Notes: a model not told the origin generated them from the letters alone. A DNA stretch of 41,322 bases from Novosphingobium sp. (GCA_020848655.1 JADLHU010000036.1:1-41322), one strand, 5' to 3'. Counted from the stretch's first letter, positions 16,768 to 26,105 are shown. Made by a program: numbers and translations.

Positions 16768-18132
16768 TCAATATGTTACGATCGGCGGGCTACCATCGAA
16801 AAAGCGTTCGAGGCGATAGGGGGCGGCATCGAAGTCAGTGGGGCGTCCGGTCATGATGTCGGCCATCAGCTTGCCGATCGCGGGCGCCCAGGTGATGCCA
16901 TACGTGCAGCCGGTGGCGAGGTGAAAGCCAGGAATCGCGCTCACCGCGCCAAGGATCGGCATGTTGTCGGGCGTCAGCGTCAGCGGGCCTGACCACGTTT
17001 CCTCCACCCGGGCGCCGGCCATTTCGGGGAAGACCCGGGCATTGCTGGCCAGCGAGGTGCGAGCTTCGGCCCTGGTCTTGCCGGCGAGCACGCGCAAACG
17101 CTCGAACGGGGAACGCTTCGCGGGGTTCCAGCGTCGCGCCAGCATCAGGTCGTTCCAGGCATCGCGCCCGAAGTCCACCTTGCCGCCGCTGCCCATCATT
17201 TCCATCAGTGGCTTGAAGCGATTGTAAAGCTTGATCGCATCGCGCGTCACCGGCGCGGCGATGCCGTTGACCCCGCCCAGCGCATAGGACCCGTCGATCT
17301 GCCGGCGCCATGCCCAGGCGTCCACCCCGCCGGCGCCCACCGGGCCATCGGTCACCCCGGTGCGCCCCATCGACAGGATCGCATAGATCTGGGGCACGTC
17401 GACACCATGATTGCCGCAGAACAGGCGCGACCAAGCATTGGCGGCGCAAAGCACCATCGATGTCTTGATATAGCCTTTTTCGGTGTAGACGCCGGCGATG
17501 CGGCCGGCGGCAAGATTCAGCCCGCGCACCGCGCATCCCGTCACGATCCTTGCGCCGGCGCGCCGGGCGGCTTGCGCGATGGCGGCGGTGGCCAGCACCG
17601 GTTCGGCCGATCCATCGCTTTCGCACAGCAGCCCGCCGGCAAAGTCTCGGGACGCCGTGGGCAGCCGCTCGCGGACCTGCGAAGCGGTGACAAGGCGCGT
17701 GTCGCTGACGGTTCCGCTACACGATTCGAGCCACGCGGAAAGGCCTTCGAGTTCCTCGGGCGTTTCGGCAAGCTGCAGCACGCCATGGCGCCGGAACCCG
17801 GTTTCCCCCGCTTCGGCGTGAAGATCGTCCCACATCCGCTTGGCCAACTGCGTCATCGGTTGCTTGAGGGTATCGACCATGATTTCCGACACCCAGCCGA
17901 AGGCGCGGCTTGACGCTTCGCAGCCGATCTCCGCCTTTTCGCACAGCACGACAGGAATATTGCGCTTTGCCAGATTGAGCGCCGTGACCGCGCCAAGGAT
18001 ACCGCCGCCGATGATGACCACCTCGGCCTCGGACGGAAGCGCCGCATCCCCGGTGAAGGGGGCGCCGCGCAAGATGCCGTAAGGCGTGCTGCGCGGGGCG
18101 GGAAGGGGGATACGGGCGTCGCTAGGCGGCAT
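16768..18132 (-). CDS. FAD-dependent amine oxidase-like protein (DAO family), cytosolic
   Basis: This 454-residue protein of the D-amino-acid/glycine oxidase superfamily starts at 18132, where GGAG lies 7 bases upstream. The FAD-binding GGGILG loop is followed by ALNLAKRNIPVVLCEK, and a late block reads LTPDNMPILGAV. It probably oxidises a secondary or primary amine, producing an imine or N-demethylated product. Its C-terminal APYRLERFFDGSP is nearly repeated in the protein encoded at 27939-29369, so the two are paralogs. It heads the leftward run of Rieske, NylB-like, dimethylformamidase-like, hydrolase and VOC genes, and is divergent from the TonB receptor. Confidence 0.82.
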   Translation of the reverse strand: MPPSDARIPLPAPRSTPYGILRGAPFTGDAALPSEAEVVIIGGGILGAVTALNLAKRNIPVVLCEKAEIGCEASSRAFGWVSEIMVDTLKQPMTQLAKRMWDDLHAEAGETGFRRHGVLQLAETPEELEGLSAWLESCSGTVSDTRLVTASQVRERLPTASRDFAGGLLCESDGSAEPVLATAAIAQAARRAGARIVTGCAVRGLNLAAGRIAGVYTEKGYIKTSMVLCAANAWSRLFCGNHGVDVPQIYAILSMGRTGVTDGPVGAGGVDAWAWRRQIDGSYALGGVNGIAAPVTRDAIKLYNRFKPLMEMMGSGGKVDFGRDAWNDLMLARRWNPAKRSPFERLRVLAGKTRAEARTSLASNARVFPEMAGARVEETWSGPLTLTPDNMPILGAVSAIPGFHLATGCTYGITWAPAIGKLMADIMTGRPTDFDAAPYRLERFFDGSPPIVTY

Positions 18133-18272
18133 GTCAGGCTCCAGATTCTTGTCCGCCGTCGGGCGGGATGCTGCAAGTATTCGCAAGTCGCCGGTTCACA
18201 TGCCGCGCCACGCGCAGCTATCGGTACGAAGTGGCGCGACTTGCTGTCTATCACCCTGGAGGAGGATAGCGT

Positions 18273-18290
18273 GTACCCCTAATGCGCGAC
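18273..18290 (-). promoter_or_regulatory. Island motif, copy 2, degenerate (GTCG-N6-AGGGGTAC)
   Basis: On the minus strand GTCG is separated by six bases from AGGGGTAC. It points toward the FAD oxidoreductase gene 141 bases away, and stands back to back with the exact copy at 18327 that serves the TonB receptor. It matches 6 of 8 positions of the right half. Confidence 0.4.
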
Positions 18291-18326
18291 GGCGCGAATA
18301 TGCGCGACATATCACCGATCACCGAT

Positions 18327-18344
18327 GTCACTCGACAAGGGTAT
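18327..18344 (+). promoter_or_regulatory. Island motif, copy 3 (GTCA-N6-AAGGGTAT)
   Basis: GTCA, six bases, then AAGGGTAT, ending 65 bases before the start codon of the TonB receptor and pointing toward it. Confidence 0.6.
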
Positions 18345-18409
18345 GTCTCTGAACCTGCTGGCGGCGGATGAAGAGGTACAAAATAACTAAACCTCACAGG
18401 GAGGCATAC

Positions 18410-20746
18410 GTGAAAAAGAACGTTCTTTGGAATTCGGTGGCGCTTGGCGCGTTGCTGGCAAGCGGCGCGGCCCATGCACAGGACGCGCAAGGAAGCACGG
18501 ACCAGGCGGATGCCCCGCCCGAAATCGTCGTCACCGCGCAGTTTCGGTCGCAAAGCCTGCAATCGACGCCGCTGGCGATCACGGCCGTCAACAGCGCGAT
18601 GCTGGAAGCGCGTGGACAGTCCAGCGTTGCCGATGTGGCGGCGCAGGCACCCAACGTCACGCTGACCACCGCCTCGCAGACCGGCGGTTCGTCGATGATC
18701 GCCTATATCCGCGGGGTGGGGCAGGTCGACAGTTCCTATGCGCTGGAACCGGGCGTCGGCATCTATGTGGACGACGTCTACTATGCCTCGCTGACGGGAA
18801 CCATGCTCGACCTGCTCGACGTCGATCGGATCGAGGTTCTGCGCGGACCGCAGGGCACCCTGGCGGGCAAGAATTCGATCGGCGGCGCGGTGAAGATCTA
18901 CTCTTCCAAGCCGGCTGAGACGCTGTCGGGCAGCATGCAGGGCACGGTCGGCTCCTACGGCCGCCTCGATTTCAAGGGGTCGGTCAGCTTCCCCGTCGCC
19001 GAGAACCTGTTTGTCAACATCGCGGGGCTGAGCCGCAACGAAAACGGCTATGTGAAGCGGATCGACTATGCCTGCGCCAATCCCGGCTCGGGGCTGCCCG
19101 TCCGCACCACCAGCGGAAGCTGCAAGCTGGGCACCGAAGGCGGCAAGTCGATCGCCGCTGGGCGCATCGCGATGCGCTGGCTGCCGACCGATACGCTGAC
19201 CGTCAACCTCAGCGCCGATTATACGCGTGATCGTTCGGAATCTTCGCCCAACGTGATCACCGCGTTCGAATTCCCCAGCGCCATTTCCTATAATGGGGTG
19301 CCGTTCGATTCCCGGTTCATCGGGCCGCGCTATACGGATTATTCCACCTATATCGATCCACGCCCCGCCGACGCCGGCCATCCGTGGCGGCCGGCAGCCT
19401 TTCCGCCGATCAACCACCTGACCGCCTGGGGCACTTCGCTGGTGCTCGACTGGAACGTCAGCGATACCACTTCGATCAAGTCGATCACGGCCTATCGCAA
19501 ATACACCAACGACTATAGCGGCGATTCCGGTGCGCCGATCCCGCTGGTCTATGCCAATGTCCAGCAAAGGCTGAATCAGATCAGCCAGGAATTGCGCCTG
19601 AACAGCTCGTTCGGATCGCTGATCGATTATACGATCGGCGGCTATTACCTGCGCGTCCGCGCCAATCAGACTTCGCGCACCGCGCTGCCTTATCTCGAAC
19701 CGTTCGGCATCGATTTCGACTTCGCCGAGGACAACCGGGTGCCTTCCAGCAGCGTGGCGGGCTTCGTGCAGGCAACCGCGCACCTGACCGACCAGCTTGA
19801 CCTGATCGGCGGCTATCGCATCACGCATGACAAGAAGACCTTCGTCTACGGGCGCAGCAATCCCGATGGCACCGCGATCCAGCCGCCGATCGCACCGCCG
19901 TTCCCGGCGAATGCCTTCCTGTTCGGGCTTGATGGCACGGTCGGGCGCTACACCAAGACTCGCTCCGACTTCCGCGCCAACCTGACCTATCGCTGGTCGC
20001 CGCACCTGATGACCTATGCGCAGTTCGCCACGGGCTACAAGGGCGGCGGTCTGAACCCGCGCGCCAACTTCCCGGCGCAGGCGGCGGCATTCGATCCTGA
20101 AACGCTCCAGGCTTATGAAATCGGTCTCAAGTCCGATTTCCTCGATCGGCGCGTGACGCTTAACCTTGCGGCTTTCTTCAACAAGTACAAGGACATCCAG
20201 CTTACCGTTTCAAGCTGCCCTGATCTTGGCGGGCCAGGTCCGTGCCAGGCGCCGCGCAACGCGGGCAACGCCGAGGTCAAGGGTTTCGAGGCCGAAACAT
20301 CGCTGCGGCCGCTGCCGGGCGCCTTGATCGACGCGAGCCTTAGCTATCTCGATTTCAAGTACACGTCGATCAATCCGGTAACCGGCGTTTCGCTGTCCGA
20401 TACCTCGCCCTACACCGCCAAGTGGAAGGCCAGCTTCGGCGCGCAATACGAGGTGGCGCTGGGCAGCATGGGATCGCTGACCCCGCGTCTCGACCTGTCG
20501 TACCAGTCGCGGATGCAGGCGCGCCCCTTCGCCTCGCCGCTGACAGAACTGCGGGCGCTGACGCTGCTCAACGCGCGCCTGACCTGGCGCCCGAACGATG
20601 GCGACTTGCAGGTTTCAGGCGAGGTCACCAACCTGACCAAGCAGTACTACTATCAGAACCTGATCGCCATCAGCGGGCTGGGCGCGGTTTCGGGCACGCC
20701 CGGTCTGCCCCGTCGCTTCGCGGTAACGGTCAAGAAGTCCTTTTGA
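18410..20746 (+). CDS. TonB-dependent outer-membrane receptor
   Basis: This is a 778-residue protein from the GTG at 18410 (AGGGAGG lies 5 bases upstream). A signal peptide, VKKNVLWNSVALGALLASGAAHA, is followed by a TonB box-like segment PEIVVTAQF. The plug domain spans about residues 40-155 (SVADVAAQAPNV, RIEVLRGPQGTLAGKNSIGG), and a long beta-barrel ends in an aromatic residue (KKSF). It imports a bulky or scarce substrate across the outer membrane using TonB energy. Its place in the catabolic island, with a shared upstream motif, suggests the island's substrate rather than iron. A strong terminator follows, so it is transcribed alone. Confidence 0.93.
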   Translation: MKKNVLWNSVALGALLASGAAHAQDAQGSTDQADAPPEIVVTAQFRSQSLQSTPLAITAVNSAMLEARGQSSVADVAAQAPNVTLTTASQTGGSSMIAYIRGVGQVDSSYALEPGVGIYVDDVYYASLTGTMLDLLDVDRIEVLRGPQGTLAGKNSIGGAVKIYSSKPAETLSGSMQGTVGSYGRLDFKGSVSFPVAENLFVNIAGLSRNENGYVKRIDYACANPGSGLPVRTTSGSCKLGTEGGKSIAAGRIAMRWLPTDTLTVNLSADYTRDRSESSPNVITAFEFPSAISYNGVPFDSRFIGPRYTDYSTYIDPRPADAGHPWRPAAFPPINHLTAWGTSLVLDWNVSDTTSIKSITAYRKYTNDYSGDSGAPIPLVYANVQQRLNQISQELRLNSSFGSLIDYTIGGYYLRVRANQTSRTALPYLEPFGIDFDFAEDNRVPSSSVAGFVQATAHLTDQLDLIGGYRITHDKKTFVYGRSNPDGTAIQPPIAPPFPANAFLFGLDGTVGRYTKTRSDFRANLTYRWSPHLMTYAQFATGYKGGGLNPRANFPAQAAAFDPETLQAYEIGLKSDFLDRRVTLNLAAFFNKYKDIQLTVSSCPDLGGPGPCQAPRNAGNAEVKGFEAETSLRPLPGALIDASLSYLDFKYTSINPVTGVSLSDTSPYTAKWKASFGAQYEVALGSMGSLTPRLDLSYQSRMQARPFASPLTELRALTLLNARLTWRPNDGDLQVSGEVTNLTKQYYYQNLIAISGLGAVSGTPGLPRRFAVTVKKSF

Positions 20747-20771
20747 TCCGTTTCGCCTGACGCAATCTCCG

Positions 20772-20807
20772 GTGCCGTCGCCTCTTCCCGAGGCGGCGGC
20801 ACTTTTT
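20772..20807 (+). terminator. Rho-independent terminator of the TonB receptor gene
   Basis: Arms of 13 bases with one mismatch (GTGCCGTCGCCTC and GAGGCGGCGGCAC) enclose a 5-base loop and are followed by TTTTT, 26 bases after the stop codon. Confidence 0.9.
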
Positions 20808-20853
20808 CGTGGCGGCGCCCGATGGGCGTGGCGCCGGGGGTGATCGCACACGC

Positions 20854-20891
20854 AAAAGCCCCCACTCCTTTTCAAGGGAGCGGGGGCTTTT
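20854..20891 (-). terminator. Bidirectional terminator between convergent genes
   Basis: AAAAGCCCCC and GGGGGCTTTT arms with extra pairing inside form a hairpin flanked by A and T tracts. It can end transcription both of the leftward aldehyde dehydrogenase gene, which stops at 20921, and of any rightward read-through from the TonB receptor. Confidence 0.85.
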
Positions 20892-20920
20892 ACGTCTACG
20901 TTCGGGCAGGGGCGGGCGAA

Positions 20921-22426
20921 TTACATCCTGATCAGCACGGTCTTGGTCTGAAGACAGCTATCCAGCGCCTCGCGGCCAAGATCCTTGCCGTGGCCCGAAG
21001 ACTTGCGCCCGCCTTCGGGCAGGCCAGGGTAGGGGAAGCCACCGTTGTTGACCAGCACCTTGCCGCATTCCAGCGCCTCGGAAACGCGCATCACGCGGCT
21101 AATGTCACCCGACCAGATCGTTGCGGCAAGGCCGTAGTCGGAGTCATTCGCCAGGGCCAGCGCTTCGTCCTCGTCGTCGAAGCGATAGACCGACAGCACC
21201 GGGCCGAACACTTCGGAACGGGAAATCTCGGCATCGTGCGCCGCGCCCGTGACGATCGCCGGGCTGACGAAATAGCCCCCATCCTCGTCGACAGGGGCAC
21301 CACGCAGGACTTCGCAGCCGGCCGCCGCCCCGGCGCGTTCGAGAAAGCCCGTGACGCGGGCCTTCTGCGCGGCGCTGACCAGCGGCCCCATGAACACGTC
21401 GGGTGAAAGCCCGGCGCCAAGGCTGAGCGACGCGGCATGGGCATGCAACCGTTCTACGACCTCGTCATAGATGCCGCCCTGCACATAGAGGCGAGAGCCG
21501 GCCACGCAGATCTGCCCGGCGTTCATGAAGATGGAACTTGCCGCGCCGGGCACGGCATCGTCGAGCCGGGCGTCGTCGAACAGCAGGACCGGCGATTTCC
21601 CGCCCAGTTCCAACGTGTGCTTCTTGAGGTTGCGACCGGCGATTTCGCCGATGCGGCGGCCCGTGGCGGTCGATCCGGTGAAGCTGATCTTGGCGACGCC
21701 GGGATGGTTGACCAGCGCTTCGCCTGCCTCTGGCCCGCGCCCCGTCACGACGTTGAACACGCCCTTGGGAAAGCCCGCCTGCTCCACAAGCGAGGCCAGC
21801 ATCAGTGCCGAAAGGCTGGTGTCCTCGGCGGGCTTGAGCACCACCGTGCAGCCGGCCGCAAGCGCGGGGGCCAGCTTCCACGCCGCCATCAGGAACGGCA
21901 CGTTCCAGGGCACGATCGCGCCGACCACGCCCACGGGCGAACGCTGGGTGAACCCGCGAAAGTCCCCGGCGCCCGGGGGCCCTTCGACGACCATCGTCTC
22001 GCCTGCGATCTTGGTCGGCCAGCCGGCATAGTACCGGTAGACGTCCGCCGAACCCATGATCGTCGGGCCAAAGGCGAACCAGCTCGGCATGCCGTTGTCC
22101 ACGGTTTCGATCTGCGCCAGCACCGCCGCGTTCTCTTCGATAAGCTGGACCAGGCGCATGATCAGCCGTTCCCGCGCGAACGGGCCGATGGCGGCCCATT
22201 CGGGCGATTTCAGCGCGGCATTGGCGGCCGCGACCGCAGCATCGACCTCGTTCGCGCCGCCGGCCGCGATCTCGCCCACCTGCTCGCCCGACGATGGATC
22301 GATCACCGGCAGCGTGGAGGAACTGGCCTGCCACGCGCCATCGATATAGTGGGCCGGCTTGCGAGCCAGCCAGGCGCGCGCGGCGGGGGCCAGCGTCGAC
22401 AGGTCGTGGCGGAACGGATTGCTCAT
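20921..22426 (-). CDS. Aldehyde dehydrogenase
   Basis: This 501-residue NAD(P) aldehyde dehydrogenase has the classic motifs VPWNVPFLMAAWK, LKPAEDTSLSA, FTGSTATGR and LELGGKSPVLL, with catalytic cysteine C307 in NAGQICVAGSR. It lies 39 bases after the class III aminotransferase gene. The natural reading is that the aminotransferase makes an aldehyde from a primary amine and this enzyme oxidises it to the acid, as NylD and NylE do for 6-aminohexanoate in the nylon-oligomer pathway. The aldehyde could be aliphatic or an arylacetaldehyde, and sequence does not decide. Confidence 0.88.
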   Translation of the reverse strand: MSNPFRHDLSTLAPAARAWLARKPAHYIDGAWQASSSTLPVIDPSSGEQVGEIAAGGANEVDAAVAAANAALKSPEWAAIGPFARERLIMRLVQLIEENAAVLAQIETVDNGMPSWFAFGPTIMGSADVYRYYAGWPTKIAGETMVVEGPPGAGDFRGFTQRSPVGVVGAIVPWNVPFLMAAWKLAPALAAGCTVVLKPAEDTSLSALMLASLVEQAGFPKGVFNVVTGRGPEAGEALVNHPGVAKISFTGSTATGRRIGEIAGRNLKKHTLELGGKSPVLLFDDARLDDAVPGAASSIFMNAGQICVAGSRLYVQGGIYDEVVERLHAHAASLSLGAGLSPDVFMGPLVSAAQKARVTGFLERAGAAAGCEVLRGAPVDEDGGYFVSPAIVTGAAHDAEISRSEVFGPVLSVYRFDDEDEALALANDSDYGLAATIWSGDISRVMRVSEALECGKVLVNNGGFPYPGLPEGGRKSSGHGKDLGREALDSCLQTKTVLIRM

Positions 22427-22465
22427 GGGTTGTCTTTCTGTGGAATGGTGGGCTTGTGTGGCGAT

Positions 22466-23854
22466 CTAGCGCGGCGTCTTTGCCAGCGCGTCGTCGAGCG
22501 CGGCGACGATATCGTCGGCCTGCGCGCGGTTCAGCGTGAGAGGCGGCGAGATGATGAATTTGTTGACGATCGTGCGCAGCATGACGCCGTTCGACAGGCA
22601 TTTGTCCGACACCGCCATCGGATAGGGATCGGTGGGGCCGAACGCTTCCTTGGTCGTGCGATCGCACACCAGTTCGACGGCGATCATCAGCCCCTTGCCA
22701 CGGACATCGCCGATCACTTCGTGCCGGTCCATCAGCCTGCGCAGGCCGGCCAAAAGGTAGCTGCCGACGTCCGCCGCATTGCCGGCCAGGTCTTCGCGCA
22801 CGGCGATGTCCACGGCGACAAGCCCGGCCGCGCAGGCAACCGGGTGACCGCTGTAGGTATAGCCGTGCATCACGACCGAGCGCGGCCCCTGCGCTTCCCA
22901 GGCGCTGGCGACCCGCTCGTTCAGCAGCGTGGCGCCCAGCGGGATGTAGCCAGAGGTAATCCCCTTGGCCACGCACATGATGTCGGGCTTGACCCCCCAG
23001 TTGCGCACGCCGAACAGTTCGCCCGAACGGCCGAATCCGGTAATCACTTCGTCGGCGATCAGCAGGATGCCGTACCTGTCGCAGATTTCGCGCAGCCGCG
23101 GCCAGTAGTTGGCGGGCGGAACGTGCACGCCGCCCGCGCCCTGGATCGGTTCGGCGATAAGAGCGGCGATGGTATCGGGCGACTGGAACAGGATTTCGCG
23201 CTCAAGCAGGTTGGCGCACATGTCCGCCAGCGTCTCGGGATCGACGCCTTCGAACGGCGGGCGATAGAGGTTTGGCGATTCCACGTTGATGAAGCCCGGC
23301 ACCAGCGGTTCATAGCTGCGGCGCCACGCGTCCCCGCCACAGGCGGACATCCCGCCGAAGTGCAGGCCGTGATAGCCATTGCGCAGCGAAAGGAACTTCA
23401 GACGTTCCGGTTCGCCTACCAGTTTCCAGTACTGGCGCGCCATCTTGAAGGCGGTTTCGGTCGCGTCTGATCCGCCCGATCCGAACAGCACGCTGGCCAT
23501 GCCTTCCTGCGCGGTGAGTTCGCACAGCTTGGCCGAAAGGCGGATCGAGGGTGCGTTCGCGCTGCCCGGGAAATTGGTGTAATAGGGCAGTTCGCGCAGT
23601 TGGTCGGTGATCGCCTGGATGATCTCCTCGCGGCCATAGCCCGCATTCACGCACCACAATCCGCCTTGGCAATCCAGCATTCGCCGCCCGTCGAGATCGG
23701 TGACATAGACGCCGTCGCCCTTCATGATGATCGGCGGGGGATTGCCAACGGTGTCCTTGGGATCGGCCATGGGGTGAAACGCGTGGCGGCCAACCTCATG
23801 CTTAAGCCAGTTGGCATCGTCCATGTTCGAGCCGTAAACCGTCGAGGTGGCCAT
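22466..23854 (-). CDS. Class III (omega-amine) aminotransferase
   Basis: This 462-residue PLP enzyme belongs to the acetyl-ornithine/omega-aminotransferase fold. PLP lysine K297 lies in VAKGITSGYIPLG, and upstream are the motifs LIADEVITGFGRSG and FGSGGSDATETA. The N-terminal HPMADP stretch is typical of omega-amino acid:pyruvate aminotransferases. It removes the amino group of a terminal amine, usually onto pyruvate or a keto acid. GGAGG precedes the ATG. A degenerate copy of the island motif lies 60 bases upstream, and the LuxR-type gene is divergent. Confidence 0.9.
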   Translation of the reverse strand: MATSTVYGSNMDDANWLKHEVGRHAFHPMADPKDTVGNPPPIIMKGDGVYVTDLDGRRMLDCQGGLWCVNAGYGREEIIQAITDQLRELPYYTNFPGSANAPSIRLSAKLCELTAQEGMASVLFGSGGSDATETAFKMARQYWKLVGEPERLKFLSLRNGYHGLHFGGMSACGGDAWRRSYEPLVPGFINVESPNLYRPPFEGVDPETLADMCANLLEREILFQSPDTIAALIAEPIQGAGGVHVPPANYWPRLREICDRYGILLIADEVITGFGRSGELFGVRNWGVKPDIMCVAKGITSGYIPLGATLLNERVASAWEAQGPRSVVMHGYTYSGHPVACAAGLVAVDIAVREDLAGNAADVGSYLLAGLRRLMDRHEVIGDVRGKGLMIAVELVCDRTTKEAFGPTDPYPMAVSDKCLSNGVMLRTIVNKFIISPPLTLNRAQADDIVAALDDALAKTPR

Positions 23855-23913
23855 TCAGTCCTCCAGGGAAATCTTATCGATATATCTGTAGCGCCCGGCC
23901 CGGTTTTCCCGCG

Positions 23914-23931
23914 CTACCCCCAGAAGGCGAC
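23914..23931 (-). promoter_or_regulatory. Island motif, copy 4, degenerate (GTCG-N6-GGGGGTAG)
   Basis: On the minus strand GTCG is followed after six bases by GGGGGTAG, keeping the GGGTA core. It lies 60 bases before the aminotransferase start and points toward it. Confidence 0.4.
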
Positions 23932-23975
23932 ACCATCGATCCCGTCACATCGGTGCCGCCGCATCGTCGTGTCGA

Positions 23976-24003
23976 TTGACTCGACTTTGGCCTATGCTAG
24001 GCT
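23976..24003 (+). promoter_or_regulatory. Possible sigma-70-type promoter of the LuxR-type gene
   Basis: TTGACT and TAGGCT are separated by 16 bases, about 35 bases before the LuxR-type start codon. The match is moderate. Confidence 0.35.
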
Positions 24004-24036
24004 CCCGCCAGCCGTGATCAAAGGAGTGGCTGAACG

Positions 24037-24876
24037 TTGCTCAATCCGCAAAATCTCGATCAGTTCGGCGATCTCGTGTCGACCATCGGGTCACGCCAGT
24101 TCGGGGTGAAATTCTATTCGGTCTTCCGCGACTTGCTCGATGTCGAGGAATGCACGGTCTTCTCGTTCCCCGATCCCAGCAACCCCCAGTCGCTGATCGT
24201 CGAGGGAAACTGCGAAGAAGACCTTGAACTGGCCCGCAAGCTGGCCGCCGATTATGTTTCTGGCGGCTATCTGGCCGATCCCAACGTGCGCCGGTCGGAT
24301 GCCAGCGGGGCGATCGACGTCTACGTGATGGATGCCGACGATTTCACCAACTCGGAATACCGGCAGCACTATTACGAAGGACCGGCCGTTTCGCACGAGC
24401 TGGTCGTGCTGGGCAACGCCAACGGCACGCTGTATTATACCAGCTTCTATCGCAAGCGTGAGCGGCAGGAATTCGGCCTGCCGGAAATGTCGGCGATGAA
24501 GGCCATCGCCGGCTTCATGATCAAGGCCCTGCATCGCCACAGCGAACTGGTGCGCAGCGTCGATGAGGAAAGCTTCAATTTCATCAATTCGGTGGCCGAC
24601 ATTCCCGGCCACTTGCGCGAAAGCACGCTGGAGCACCTCAAGCATGTCCTGCTGTCCGGCCCCCACAAGCTGAGCCAGCGTGAAGCGGAAATCTGCGCAA
24701 GCATCGTCATGGGCTATTCGACCGAGGCGATCAGCCTGAACTGCTCGATCTCGGTCAACACCGTCGCCACGCACCGCAAGCGCGCCTATGCCAAGCTTGG
24801 CATTTCAAGCCAGAACGAACTGTTCGTGCGCTATTTCTCGGCTGTGCGCGGCTTCCAGGCGCGCCGCATCAACTGA
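24037..24876 (+). CDS. LuxR-type transcriptional regulator of the island
   Basis: This 279-residue regulator starts at TTG 24037; AAGGAG lies 10 bases upstream and no better in-frame ATG precedes it. The C-terminal LuxR/GerE helix-turn-helix is clear: LSQREAEICASIVMGYSTEAI followed by ISVNTVATHRKRAYAKLGI (about residues 210-265). The N-terminal 200 residues are an unassigned sensor domain that I do not recognise as an acyl-homoserine-lactone domain or a phosphoreceiver. It sits in the centre of the catabolic island, divergent from the aminotransferase operon and upstream of a Rieske operon. It is the best candidate to bind the GTCR-N6-RRGGGTA motif. Confidence 0.82.
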   Translation: MLNPQNLDQFGDLVSTIGSRQFGVKFYSVFRDLLDVEECTVFSFPDPSNPQSLIVEGNCEEDLELARKLAADYVSGGYLADPNVRRSDASGAIDVYVMDADDFTNSEYRQHYYEGPAVSHELVVLGNANGTLYYTSFYRKRERQEFGLPEMSAMKAIAGFMIKALHRHSELVRSVDEESFNFINSVADIPGHLRESTLEHLKHVLLSGPHKLSQREAEICASIVMGYSTEAISLNCSISVNTVATHRKRAYAKLGISSQNELFVRYFSAVRGFQARRIN

Positions 24877-24910
24877 TTGGCAGATCGAGCGCGCATAGCG
24901 GGAAGACATT

Positions 24911-24947
24911 CCCTTATGCCCTTATGACGCGTCCCTCATGAAGGGAC
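24911..24947. repeat. CCCTTATG tandem repeat and GTCCCT/AGGGAC dyad
   Basis: CCCTTATG occurs twice head to tail (24911-24918 and 24919-24926), with a third variant CCCTCATG at 24933-24940. The last copy lies inside a perfect dyad GTCCCT-catga-AGGGAC (24931-24947). It is placed between the LuxR-type stop codon and the Rieske gene, just before an exact island motif, so it may be an extra regulator site or a short terminator for the LuxR-type gene. Confidence 0.4.
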
Positions 24948-24963
24948 GGCGCTCCTCCCTGCC

Positions 24964-24981
24964 GTCCTACAACAAGGGTAT
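24964..24981 (+). promoter_or_regulatory. Island motif, copy 5 (GTCC-N6-AAGGGTAT)
   Basis: GTCC, six bases, AAGGGTAT, ending 81 bases before the Rieske start at 25063 and oriented toward it. Confidence 0.6.
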
Positions 24982-25062
24982 CGTCTGAAATCTGGTCGCT
25001 TCGTAATCGGGGCGGGCGCGTTGGCGGCTATGTGCGCGCCAGAAGCCAGGGAGTATTCTGCC

Positions 25063-26094
25063 ATGTTTCTATCGGACGAGGCGACGAAAATACCGCTGCG
25101 GCCTGCCGCATCGCAGATCGGCGCTGCGGACTGGGAGGTTCTCTCGCATTTCTGGTATCCGGTTGCGATTGCAGCGGAGATTGCGGATCATCCCGCCAAG
25201 GCATCGCTGCTCGATGTCGATCTGGTGCTGTTTCGCGATGAAAAAGACCAGGTTGCCATCGCGCTCGACCGTTGTCCGCACCGCTTCATCCGGCTGAGTT
25301 CCGGGCAGGTTCGCGACGGTCTGATCGAGTGCCCATTCCACGGCCTGCGTTTCGACGGAACCGGGCAATGCCGCCATATTCCTTCGCTCGGACGGTCGGC
25401 CAAGCTGCCTCAGCGCTATGCGGTGCGGACATTTCCGGCGCGGGAGCGCTATGGCCTGATATGGACCTGTCTTGGCGATCCCGCCGCCCATGACATCCCG
25501 TTCCTGCCGGAATTCGCGGACATGCCGGCCGCTGACATCACATTTGCGCCAGTGTCCGACTGGGCGATCTCCGCGCCGCGCCAGATCGAGAACTTCTTCG
25601 ATCTCAGCCATCTGCCGTTCGTTCATGCCAGCACGCTGGGCGGCAACCAGGACTCACCCTTGAAGCCCGGCCGGATCGAGCAGGCGGCGGATGCCGTCAC
25701 GCTTCACGCCGAATATAGCGAAAGCGATGGGGCTGGCGGCCACCATCTGGCGTACTACACCTACCGCATCGTCCTGCCGTTCGTGATCGATTTTCAGGTG
25801 CATTATGCCGACGAAGCACGAAAACCGCTGATTTCGTGCGATATTGCCAGCCCGGTCAGCGCGCACGTCAGCCGGGTGTTCCAGTTGCACAAGGTTGAAG
25901 GCGGCCCGACGGCGGGTGCCGCGCTGGTCAATATGCTCGAAGCGGTGAACGCCGAAGACCGGGCGATTCTTGCCGAACTGGCGTTTGCCGATCTGCCGCT
26001 TGGGCAGGCGCATGAAATCCACCTGCCGGTGGACAACATTGCCCATTCCTATCGCGCCGGCTTGCGCGCGCTGGGTCTTGGGAAAGCGGACTGA
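25063..26094 (+). CDS. Rieske oxygenase, VanA-like (2)
   Basis: This 343-residue protein starts at ATG 25063, because AGGGAG lies about 9 bases upstream and the longer frame to 25021 has no ribosome site. Rieske ligands are in CPHRFIRL and CPFHGLRF, and the catalytic iron site is in ENFFDLSHLPFVH. It is a single-alpha oxygenase of the vanillate O-demethylase type, likely for O- or N-demethylation or hydroxylation. It is followed after 11 bases by a NIPSNAP gene in one operon. There is no reductase partner in the window. Confidence 0.85.
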   Translation: MFLSDEATKIPLRPAASQIGAADWEVLSHFWYPVAIAAEIADHPAKASLLDVDLVLFRDEKDQVAIALDRCPHRFIRLSSGQVRDGLIECPFHGLRFDGTGQCRHIPSLGRSAKLPQRYAVRTFPARERYGLIWTCLGDPAAHDIPFLPEFADMPAADITFAPVSDWAISAPRQIENFFDLSHLPFVHASTLGGNQDSPLKPGRIEQAADAVTLHAEYSESDGAGGHHLAYYTYRIVLPFVIDFQVHYADEARKPLISCDIASPVSAHVSRVFQLHKVEGGPTAGAALVNMLEAVNAEDRAILAELAFADLPLGQAHEIHLPVDNIAHSYRAGLRALGLGKAD

Positions 26095-26105
26095 AGAGGG
26101 CGGCC

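Noticed and set aside
16769..16777. CAATATGTT shared with the permease upstream region (8675-8683)
   Set aside because: A 9-base match in A/T-rich text overlapping the end of a coding region is expected by chance and has no symmetry here.
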